In this document: positions 46,661 to 54,526 of the stretch, piece after piece | Layout of the letters: every line of letters starts with the position of its first letter | Numbering within the stretch: the stretch's first letter is position 1 | Assembly (NCBI GenBank): GCA_964036045.1 | Contig: CAXIWF010000807.1 | Span: 37,485-101,484 of the forward strand | From: Eutreptiella sp. 'Long Island Sound 2002' | Lineage: Eukaryota > Euglenozoa > Euglenophyceae > Eutreptiales > Eutreptiaceae | Length of the DNA: 64,000 nt | Reading direction: 5' to 3' | Translations under genes and position numbers: made by a program | Notes under the pieces: model-generated | The model's database searches: none | The model's input: the letters and a program-made list of their open reading frames with translations, nothing else | What the model was told of the DNA's origin: nothing

Positions 46661-49600
46661 GGGAGCCACGAAAATCGCCCCTCCCCAGGCGATTTCAGGC
46701 ATGATCCCCAGATTCCATCTCGACCACTACTTGATGTAGGGTCGCTTGTCTCCTCTCCCCTGGATCCGGCAGCGGATCCTTCTGTTGTAGTGGACGAGGT
46801 TGGTGTACAGTCCAAGCACAGGGCCCGTCAGTTTGTCACAAAGATGTGGGTCTCTGATCGCAAGGGCAATTTCCACCTCGCCACTTGTTTGTGTGACAAT
46901 GGATCGGAGGTAAATCTCCAGTCCAATTCCTTTTTGCCTGACGACTGCGTGTTTGATTCGCCTCTTCCTGTTACCCTCGAGGGAGTTTCTGGACATTCTC
47001 TCGCAGGTGGGCAACGCGGTTGTTATATATCAACTCATTTGGTCGCTCAAGACCTTTGGGAAGAAGGTAATGTGGAGGAAGTTGTCCTTAAGGATGACTA
47101 CTTCTATCGTGCCGACATAAAGTATGACCTTTACTTGGGCCATCCTTGGCTTCGCAAGAACAGGGTAGCGCCCGTAGGTCATCGGCGTTGTTTTTTGCTG
47201 GAGTCAGGTCCCTTGGAGCGTCCTGAATTTCGTTTTTTGCACGCAGGGTTTAAAAGTGCAGAAGAATTTTTGAAGCAAAAGGTTACACCAAAGTTTGGCG
47301 AAGATGTCACCATTGCAGAGGTGAATGGGAGTGCCGATTACTCCCGAGAGTTAGAATGTCTTCGTAGGGACTCCCAGCCACGACGCCCTTCGCGCTGGCA
47401 CTCTTCATCCTACAGAGTTGTCGACAAATGGCGCGATACAATTTGTGAATATTTTTATGAACACCATTCCTTTTGGCCACAGTACGATGCCTTTGCTAAC
47501 CGCGGGAACAAGCGCTTTGACAAGCACTTTCGCGACGCTTGGACCCATAAATGGGACAAGAAGTTATGGATTAATCCTCCGTTTCACTTAATCCAGCAGG
47601 TCATCCACAAAATCAAGCAAGATAAAACCCAGGCGATTTTAGTTGTGCCCTTGTGGGACGACAAGCCTTGGTTTCAGGAATTGCAAGACATTTGTGTAGA
47701 TTACATCGAACTTCCAAGGAAGATTAAGCTGCATGCCAGGGACGACACAGGTCCCCTGCCACAGCGGCCTTGGAGTTCGCTTGCATTCCTGGTGGATGGA
47801 AAGCTTTCTGACTCTGATTCTGCTGATTCTGGTACTGATTCCTGTGTTGGGTCTGAATCTGAGGTTGAGCGTGGTACTGAAGATGAATCTATTTTTTCTG
47901 ATTTTTGTCCGTCAGATGCCCAAGGTGATCCAACGTCAAATGGATCCGCCTCGTCTCCCTCTTCCCCAATACGATCCACATCGAAAAGAATCTTCAGTGC
48001 ACGGGCGAAGAAAAATTTTAAATCGCGCCGCAAATTCAGAGTTTTTTATGAAAAACCCCGTGTGGAAGCTTTCATAGATCCTTTCGAGGAGCTGGATCAC
48101 GAAGAGAATCTCTGGAATGTCGACACTCGACCCACCTATCTTCAAGAGGCAGTTGATACGGACCTTTTTAGGGACATCCGTAAGAAGATTCTTCCTGCCA
48201 AGGCCGAAGAAATCGCCAAAGTTTTTTCGACAGTAATTCCTGGCGATCAGGTGGACACTGAGTTGTGTTCCAAGGAAAGAGACAAGATTTTTGAGGAACG
48301 GAAGGACACAACCCTTTCGGGGAAGTTGATCAAAGACCCCCCTGTCCGTGGGCACTTCGGTGAAGCCTTCATCGAGCTTCGTGAAGGTTACAAGGCGAAG
48401 AAACAGCGTCCTTATGAGAACCATGGACACAAACATGAGATACTCAGAAAAATAATCGAGAGAAATCTCAGGGAATTTGGTTGGCTTGAGGGTTGTATGA
48501 CCAGCGAATGGTGCTGTGCACCCTTCACAGTCCCGAAGCCGCCGCCTGCAGACCAGAACACTATTGATGGTTGGCGAATGGTTGTTGATTTTCGCAACCT
48601 CAACGCCGAAACCAAGGCGGATTCGCACCCCCTGCCCTTCATTGAGGAGGAAATCGCCAAGAGGGCAAGAGGTCGTTTGTTTTCTGTGCTGGATCTCCGT
48701 CACGGCTTTCACCAAATGCCGTTGAGGAAGGACAGCCGACCTCTCACCTGTATGTGCACGCCATGTGGCCCAGTCCAGTGGACGGTCATGCCCATGGGCC
48801 TGAAGAACGCCCCTTCGTTTTTTCAGAGAATGATGGAGGATGTGCTTTTTACAGCTCATCCCGAGCTTCGTGCCTTCGTGAGTGTGTACATAGATGACAT
48901 AATCATCGCGACAGAGGGGGAGGGACTGACCGAAGCCGAGCTGGTGGCCCTACATGAAAAGCAGCTGAACCAGGTTTTGGACATTCTTGATGCCAATCAG
49001 CTGATTTGTGGGCCAAAGAAGGGAAAACTATTTTTAAAATCAGTCGAATTTTGTGGTTCTCTCCTTGAGAATGGCACCCGACGACCCAGTCCAGGGAAGC
49101 TCGTCGCTATTCAGAAGTGGAAGCGCCCTGAGACGATCACGGAATTGAGAGGATTCCTGGGTTGTTGCAATTTTTACCACACTTTTGTGCCGAATTATGC
49201 CAAATTTGCTGCCCCCCTCACTGAATTATTGAAGGTAGGGAGAGATGCGGGCAAGGCAGGTTCAAAGGTTCGTGTCAAGTGGACTGACGAGTGCGAGGAG
49301 GCCTTCCATCAATTGAAGGCGGCCCTCTGCGAAGTCGCCACGTTGCATGTGCCGAAATTTGACCGACCCTTCTACATAAGAACCGACGCTTCTAGGTACG
49401 CGATCGGAGCTGTCCTTGAACAGGTGGATGAAGCCACAGGTGATCATTACCCTCTTGCATTTTGGTCTCGGAAGCTAGCCCCACGCCAAATGCAATGGTC
49501 GCCGCGTGAGCAAGAAACCTACGCCATAATCTGTGCTTTGAAAAAGTACCAATCGTGGGTTGGCACCAATCGAGTCGAGGTCCTGACGGATCATCGATCT

Positions 49601-51292
49601 CTGGAGTATTGGGCCACCGAACACATTGATACTGTCGCGAGCCCAGCTGGTCGACGGGCCAGATGGCACGAATTTCTCAGTCTGTTTGACCTCCATGTGT
49701 CGTATTTGCCTGGAAAACACAACACGGTAGCGGATGCCCTGAGCCGATGGGCTTACCCCGCTTCAGAGGGGCTGCAAAGTACCAACATCCATGGTACGGA
49801 GCAGGACCGCCACGTCGTAATCGAGTGGGATCAGGAAGAAAAAAAGCTCATTCGACGTGAATGCATGCAATGCACTGTTAAACAGCACGCATGCCCGTGT
49901 CACGACATCACGGCCTTCTCAGATCCGGCGCATGCCCATGAGATTGTCACCAAATCACTGAAAGTCGTGGAAAAAGTCACCGATCCCTCCTCAGGGAGTG
50001 TGAAACGGTTTGACTATACCCGACGTGTAAGTGGATTTCGGTTGATCCAGGGCATTAAGCGTCGAGATCCGGCCAAAACTCCACCCCTGCCGAAAGATTC
50101 CCTTATCATCCGTGACTGGACGAATGATTATGTTCGTGATTCCATGTTTAAAGAGGTCTTTGAGAATCTCAAATCCAAAGATGCTCACAAGGATGGGATT
50201 TTTTCTGAATATTCATTGGATGGGGGGAAGCTGTGGATGGAGGGTAAATTGTGCGTACCAGACGCCCTGGCCCCCCGAGTGTTAAACTGGTGGCATAAAT
50301 GGGAGTCCCCCCACGCACATGGCCGTCGATTATGGTCGATGATTAAACATAGGTTGTTTGGCTCAAGGCTATATACTCATTGCATGAAAGTAGCCGCCGG
50401 ATGTGCCCAATGTGCTGTCTCGACGCCCCCCAGCGCGAAGAAGCACGGCCATCTGAGGCCACACCCTATTCCGGAGCGCCTCTTTAACAGAGTCACCAGT
50501 GATTTTTTCTATCTTGGTGAACTCGATGACGAAGAGTGCCATTGGACGAATAAAAAAGTCAATGGTGTGTTCCTTATTCAGTGCCGTCATTCCGGCTACA
50601 TTCAGGTGTTGCCTTGTAACATCGAGTCGATGACTGGCAAGGCTGCCGCCAAATGGTGCGCGCAGACCTGGATGGGAGGTTGGGACGTCCCATCCGAGGT
50701 GGTTACGGACTCAGGCAAAGAGTACACCTCCGAATGGTGGAAGGAATTATGTGCTCGCCTTGGAATCCACCACCTAAGATGTGAAATCCACTCGCATCGA
50801 GCGCTGCCTGGCGAAAGAGCCGGCCGCTCTATTATAAATATGCTTCGTAAGGAGCTCGCGAGTGAAAAAGATTTTCATTGGCTTGAAGTTCTCTTCGCAT
50901 TGCTTCGCCGTTACCACAACACGCCTTTGTACCATGGCCTTTCTCCAAATGAAATTGTCTTTGGACGAAAGAAGTGTTGGTGGAACATGCCGTTGAATAA
51001 TCCTCGCCCTTGTAAAGATGCTTCGTTGTCCTTGGACGAAATCCAACGAGCAGAAAAAACTGTCTCGAAATTAATCGATAAGCATCAAGCTGACTGGCTT
51101 TGGGTTCAGAATCAAGGTCGAAAAAACCCCCACAATTTTGAAGTCGATGATCGAGTTTGGCTTCGAAAATCCGAAACCACCCTGGGCGGAGATGATAAGC
51201 TTCTTCCCTTGTGGGAGGGGCCATTCGCTGTTACAGCGCGTCTAGGTGAGAACAGGTGGAGGAAATCGTGTGGATGTCAGCAGGGAAATTGA
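46661..51292 (+). CDS. pol: Pol polyprotein: protease, MTase-like, RT, RNase H, integrase
   Basis: The frame is open from the UAG at 46658 to TGA at 51290-51292 (1,543 codons). A GTG at 46790 is no credible start, so readthrough is likely. Residues below are counted from 46790. Protease: catalytic Asp36 in an unusual D-N-G-S motif, with the YDLYLGHPWL strand typical of retropepsins near 110-120. Residues about 205-320: a Dam-like adenine methyltransferase-type domain with NPPF at 262-265. An acidic Ser-rich linker and a basic patch follow. RT: GWRMVVDFRNLN (from 594), Asp635 in SVLDLRHGF, YIDD at 700-703. RNase H: Asp866 in RTDAS, then the ETYAI, TDHRS and ADALSR motifs. Integrase: zinc site with His1169, Cys1205 and Cys1208; DDE residues Asp1238, Asp1307 and Glu1342; GPF motif near 1478. 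The frame breaks just before the expected C-terminal end, and the chromodomain continues in +1. Confidence 0.95.
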   Translation, partial: GSHENRPSPGDFRHDPQIPSRPLLDVGSLVSSPLDPAADPSVVVDEVGVQSKHRARQFVTKMWVSDRKGNFHLATCLCDNGSEVNLQSNSFLPDDCVFDSPLPVTLEGVSGHSLAGGQRGCYISTHLVAQDLWEEGNVEEVVLKDDYFYRADIKYDLYLGHPWLRKNRVAPVGHRRCFLLESGPLERPEFRFLHAGFKSAEEFLKQKVTPKFGEDVTIAEVNGSADYSRELECLRRDSQPRRPSRWHSSSYRVVDKWRDTICEYFYEHHSFWPQYDAFANRGNKRFDKHFRDAWTHKWDKKLWINPPFHLIQQVIHKIKQDKTQAILVVPLWDDKPWFQELQDICVDYIELPRKIKLHARDDTGPLPQRPWSSLAFLVDGKLSDSDSADSGTDSCVGSESEVERGTEDESIFSDFCPSDAQGDPTSNGSASSPSSPIRSTSKRIFSARAKKNFKSRRKFRVFYEKPRVEAFIDPFEELDHEENLWNVDTRPTYLQEAVDTDLFRDIRKKILPAKAEEIAKVFSTVIPGDQVDTELCSKERDKIFEERKDTTLSGKLIKDPPVRGHFGEAFIELREGYKAKKQRPYENHGHKHEILRKIIERNLREFGWLEGCMTSEWCCAPFTVPKPPPADQNTIDGWRMVVDFRNLNAETKADSHPLPFIEEEIAKRARGRLFSVLDLRHGFHQMPLRKDSRPLTCMCTPCGPVQWTVMPMGLKNAPSFFQRMMEDVLFTAHPELRAFVSVYIDDIIIATEGEGLTEAELVALHEKQLNQVLDILDANQLICGPKKGKLFLKSVEFCGSLLENGTRRPSPGKLVAIQKWKRPETITELRGFLGCCNFYHTFVPNYAKFAAPLTELLKVGRDAGKAGSKVRVKWTDECEEAFHQLKAALCEVATLHVPKFDRPFYIRTDASRYAIGAVLEQVDEATGDHYPLAFWSRKLAPRQMQWSPREQETYAIICALKKYQSWVGTNRVEVLTDHRSLEYWATEHIDTVASPAGRRARWHEFLSLFDLHVSYLPGKHNTVADALSRWAYPASEGLQSTNIHGTEQDRHVVIEWDQEEKKLIRRECMQCTVKQHACPCHDITAFSDPAHAHEIVTKSLKVVEKVTDPSSGSVKRFDYTRRVSGFRLIQGIKRRDPAKTPPLPKDSLIIRDWTNDYVRDSMFKEVFENLKSKDAHKDGIFSEYSLDGGKLWMEGKLCVPDALAPRVLNWWHKWESPHAHGRRLWSMIKHRLFGSRLYTHCMKVAAGCAQCAVSTPPSAKKHGHLRPHPIPERLFNRVTSDFFYLGELDDEECHWTNKKVNGVFLIQCRHSGYIQVLPCNIESMTGKAAAKWCAQTWMGGWDVPSEVVTDSGKEYTSEWWKELCARLGIHHLRCEIHSHRALPGERAGRSIINMLRKELASEKDFHWLEVLFALLRRYHNTPLYHGLSPNEIVFGRKKCWWNMPLNNPRPCKDASLSLDEIQRAEKTVSKLIDKHQADWLWVQNQGRKNPHNFEVDDRVWLRKSETTLGGDDKLLPLWEGPFAVTARLGENRWRKSCGCQQGN
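47400..47760 (+). other. Dam-like N6-adenine methyltransferase-type domain inside Pol
   Basis: About 115 codons between protease and RT. They carry the pattern YDAFANRGNKRF, then WINPPFHLI (NPPF at 47573-47584), then AILVVPLWDDKPWF and a C-terminal basic/Pro segment. NPPF fits the [DNS]-PP-[YFW] catalytic motif of amino-methyltransferases. The overall pattern (DAFA, NPPF-LI, ILV-P-W, PWF) resembles the Dam-like domain reported in DIRS-type retrotransposons, where it usually follows RNase H. Assignment is by motif only. An AdoMet-binding FxGxG-type motif is not evident, so activity is uncertain. Confidence 0.6.
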
Positions 51293-51866
51293 AGTTTCGG
51301 GCGATCGCCTCAAGAAAGAGATCCCCTCCCCCAAGGATCGGGTTAAACCCCTTTTTTGGACTTCGAAATTTTTGTCCGATCGGGTCATCGAAGGGGGGAA
51401 GTACGAACTCAAGAGGATTTTAGAAGCAAGACGTGACGAAAAGGGCGAATGGGAATTTCTATGTGAGTGGAGAGGCTTTGATTCCAGTCACAACAACTGG
51501 GAACCAGCCCATTCTTTTGTCCATGGGTACACCAAGGGGTTCATCGACTTCCTCAAGAAGCACCCCGAAATTGGCGTACTCCTGACAGACTGTCTGTCGA
51601 AACCAGACAGACAGGTGGAGAGCGACGGAAAAAGACCTGTGGTGAATCGAGATCCGGCCTTTTACGGCCCTCAGCAGCCACATTCCAGGGCTGATCCGTC
51701 GATCCCCCCTCCTGCGGTCAGGCCAGCCCAGGAGCCAAATGAGGACCAAGCTTCGAGTTCGGCCGCTGATTTGCAGCGCCCAAGCCGTACGAGGGCCCGA
51801 CCAGACAGGTTGGTGGTCACATGTATTCGTGCTTGGCCGAATTCAGGGAGATCCGTCGTGACTTGA
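51246..51866 (+). CDS. Chromodomain C-terminus of Pol in +1 frame
   Basis: This frame overlaps the end of pol by 47 nt and ends at TGA (51864-51866). It has no ATG; the first credible homology is NRVDVSREIEVSGDRLKKE, which is the expected end of the integrase C-terminal region. A canonical chromodomain follows at about 51390-51570. It has the YELKRILEARR strand, WEFLCEWRGF with two cage-type aromatics, NNWEP, and the final helix FIDFLKKH. The remaining about 100 residues are Pro/Ser/Arg-rich and probably disordered. Chromodomains at this position define chromoviruses and bind methylated histone H3 to steer integration. Since pol (frame of 46661) and this frame are both clearly coding, a +1-class shift lies between about 51246 and 51268. 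It is either a mutation in this copy or a recoding site. Confidence 0.9.
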   Translation: MRTGGGNRVDVSREIEVSGDRLKKEIPSPKDRVKPLFWTSKFLSDRVIEGGKYELKRILEARRDEKGEWEFLCEWRGFDSSHNNWEPAHSFVHGYTKGFIDFLKKHPEIGVLLTDCLSKPDRQVESDGKRPVVNRDPAFYGPQQPHSRADPSIPPPAVRPAQEPNEDQASSSAADLQRPSRTRARPDRLVVTCIRAWPNSGRSVVT

Positions 51867-53693
51867 GTCGCCGACGCCATAATCTGGGTAACAGTCGTCT
51901 AGTCCAGGGCGTCATGGCACTCTTCGCTAGGGCTCAAGGGTGTAGGTTCGAAACCCTTGCATGTCCAACTCGTACAAAAGCTCCAGCCTCGCCCCGTCGA
52001 CCACTTATTCCAATGTGAGTGTCCTGACGACTTGACTAAACCACATTCTGCTCAATCCACTGTTCATTCTTCCTGATTTCGAAATGATGTGGAGAACTGC
52101 GAATGCTTGATAATTTGACGTCAATCAACTTTTCTTTGGTCTCCGTTCGGCAGACAAGGCGTAGATACGCTGCCGAAAGCTACGGAGTGTGCTGCCGTGT
52201 CTAGAAAAAACCAAACTCAGGCTTAATTCAGGCAGATTCGGGGTAATCTTGTCTCTGTTGGTCTGTGCATCTTTGGAATTTGGCTACTCGTGCAGATGGA
52301 AGCAAATGTACATAGAAAAAACGCTGGCCAGCGACATTCACCCCTACAGGCACCCCCTGTAGTACTGGCTGCACCAGATGCGACGCCAGGAACTCAGATC
52401 TTACCTTCATTTGCCGTGATGCGGAAGCCAAAGTCCAGATTCAGATCCAGGATCCTCAAATTTGCCTTGAATTTCTCAGGTTTGTCCTTCATTCTGCCAT
52501 TGTTGCACGAAACCCCGACGTCAATTGTTCAGACAACCTTCAGACAGAGGCTCTAGGGACTTCTAAAAGCAACCTCTGAAGTCCGTAAGCTTCAGTGTAT
52601 TTTTGGCACACGCCAATGTGAGCTCAATCCGACCTGAAACTGTCGAAAATGGTGAATCCAAGTGTCTTGTGGGACTCAATCGAAAGATGGGCCTTGTCCA
52701 AGTCGATTGACACCGTCGCCACTGTAAATAAAGAACTATTGGGTGTCTCTCAGTTATATACTGTCAGTAAAGCGCCTTCAGCGAACCTTCGGCGCGTTAC
52801 ATGCCAAGGATCCAGGGCTATCATGTCCCATCATGATGCATCATCACATGATCCACATTTTCAATGAATCTGTTGGATGCTCGCGAACCAACGTGCCGGA
52901 AAGCATAACTCAGCTGAATAAACGACAATATATATTAACTCTAGTCTAAACGAAAGTGTTAGTAGTTTTAGTTCTAGACATTCCGCTTCATTTCACCTTC
53001 ATCTTAGGGAATTTGCCTCATTTTAGGACAATTTAGGTTGATTTCCTTGTCATCTCCTCTCATTCCTCGAAGATCTGTTTACGGCTTTGCCTAACTAAGT
53101 GAACAGAAGAACATCCCTACCTGCTGTGGTTCACTTAGGGCCTGCAGACTACATTTGTATTTGTTTTCCCTCTCTGTGATTGTTTAATCTCCTTCATCTC
53201 TGCTCAAATTGATTCTCAATCTTGCTGAATCTTGTGATCATCCACCTGATGCGCCAAATCTGAAGCACATGCTGCACTTTTCAGAACGAGAAAAGCGGGA
53301 GTAACACGATGTAGAGTACGTGGAGGACACCGTAGCGTGCCCGCGACAGCTAAACTGTGCCAGAGCGCCGAGATGTCACTCCATTTCTTGATTCTCCTAC
53401 TCAATCCACCAATAATCTACCTCATTCTCAACCAGGGCATGGTTTGGTATCGATTCTCGATACGTTTGCATGCTTTTTAGCCCTTGACCTAATGTTTTAC
53501 TGCACGGAGGACTGTTCGTCACTCCTCATTCTGTCTCATTTCAGGTTCATCCATCCTGATTCAGCGCCAATTCAGCCCAAATCAGGTCAGATCAAGCAGA
53601 TTTCGCCCCATCGAGGCTACATTTCTATTTTTTTCTGGGACTTACCCGCACTACGTTCTTCGTTGACGTAGCGACACACCCCAGTGTGTTTTT
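51867..53693 (+). other. 1.8-kb 3' noncoding region of the retrotransposon
   Basis: There is no convincing open frame; the longest is under 110 codons. It contains a tRNA-like segment near its 5' end and otherwise unremarkable AT-richer sequence up to the polypurine tract. I see no env-like gene. The length is unusual but could hold UTR regulatory sequence or nested insertions that I cannot delimit. Confidence 0.6.
51893..51967 (+). ncRNA. tRNA-like segment with Pol III A- and B-box spacing (degenerate)
   Basis: GGTTCGAAACC at 51945-51955 matches the tRNA B-box. An A-box-like TAGTCCAGGG starts 45 bp upstream (51900), the normal intragenic distance. The end GCATGTCCA resembles the 3' acceptor of alanine tRNAs, and a 7-nt anticodon-like loop with CGC is possible. 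However, the acceptor and T stems pair poorly, so a functional tRNA is unlikely; a tRNA-derived SINE or pseudogene fragment is more plausible. Confidence 0.3.
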
Positions 53694-53703
53694 GGAGGGG
53701 GAG
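53694..53703 (+). promoter_or_regulatory. Polypurine tract
   Basis: GGAGGGGGAG lies immediately upstream of the TG that opens the 3' LTR, preceded by a short T-run. This is the expected plus-strand DNA primer for an LTR retroelement, and it fixes the LTR start at 53704. Confidence 0.88.
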
Positions 53704-54235
53704 TGTAAGTGCGGCTAACCCCCATCTGCTCAGATTTTCACAGATCTGCCCCAGATTGCTACATTTTGGTCATTTTCTCTGCTTCGGCGGAATCGCCGCC
53801 CCGCAGCTCAGTCTCAGGATCAGACCTATATATTTCTGATGTGCCGGATCTGATTCCGCGGTCCATTCATCGTAAATCCGTCGCGTTCCGATCATTTACC
53901 CGGAATCGCCAATTGCCGCTGATGCGCGCCCGAAGCCAAATCAGCCAAATATTTTTTGTCAATCGGATTTATATAAATCTTTCCAGACAGATATGGACAC
54001 TCAGATGTACTTAGGATAATCCGCATCAATTTTCTTCATAGACTGGGATTTTTTGCCGGATAACAATCAGCATGGATCTTGCTTCCGTTGTTGCTGCTCT
54101 CGCCTCCGTTGGTGTCCGTGTATCCGGTTCTGCCCCCAACAGCAGCGTTCAGGTCGACTCCTTGCGTGCCTGCCCCACTGGTCTTGCCGGCCCCGAGCCC
54201 TCCGGCACCATCAACGACCCAGGGCAGCACTTTCA
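53704..54235 (+). repeat. 3' long terminal repeat
   Basis: 532 bp beginning TGTAAGTGCGG and ending CTTTCA, equal in length to the 5' LTR with about five substitutions: base 2, a two-base change after the T6 run, one C/T and one T/C near the end. The gag start codon and about 55 codons are duplicated here (ATG near 54072) and run on into satellite, so this copy is not a separate gene. Confidence 0.96.
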
Positions 54236-54526
54236 CGCCCCCCATCGCACCCCCTCGCCCCCCCTCGCACCCTCTCGCACCCCCTCGCCCCCCATCGCCC
54301 CCCATCGCCCCCCCTCGGCCCCCTTCGCCCCCCAGCGCCCCCCATCGCCCCCACCGCCCCCCATCGCCCCCCATCGCCCCACATCGCCCCCCATCGCCCC
54401 CCCCCCCCCATCGCCCCCCACCTCGCCCCCCCCCTCGCCGCCCCAGCGCCCACCAACGCCCCCCCTCGCCCCCCCTCGCCCCCCCCCCTCGCCCCCCATT
54501 GCCCACCCTTGCCACCCATCGCCCCG
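54236..54526 (-). repeat. C-rich decamer satellite between retrotransposon and single-copy island
   Basis: Continues the array interrupted at 43256, starting with the second CGCCC target copy in decamer phase. It contains the CGCACCCTCTCGCACCCC variant also found near 39.7, 40.5, 42.0, 55.6 and 57.4 kb. It ends abruptly at GCTATGGGATAC. Confidence 0.93.

Larger units (their letters stand above)
43257..54235 (+). mobile_element. Ty3/Gypsy chromovirus-type LTR retrotransposon, nearly intact
   Basis: A 10,979-bp element bounded by two 532-bp LTRs that differ at about five positions (about 1%), which indicates a fairly recent insertion. A 5-bp CGCCC duplication flanks it (43252-43256 and 54236-54240). 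Removing the element and one copy of the duplication restores a perfect CGCCCCCCAT unit, so it inserted into pre-existing satellite. A primer-binding site, gag, pol (protease, methyltransferase-like, RT, RNase H, integrase), chromodomain and polypurine tract are all present in the expected order for Ty3/Gypsy chromoviruses. Defects or recoding sites are two in-frame UAG codons and one frameshift before the chromodomain. Codon use and complexity are unlike the surrounding satellite. Confidence 0.96.

Noticed and set aside
47936-48859. Antisense frame of 307 codons within pol
   Set aside because: It is the shadow of the RT-coding region; the sense strand has clear RT motifs.
51867-53693. Envelope gene downstream of pol
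   Set aside because: No open frame over about 110 codons and no signal or membrane segment is visible.
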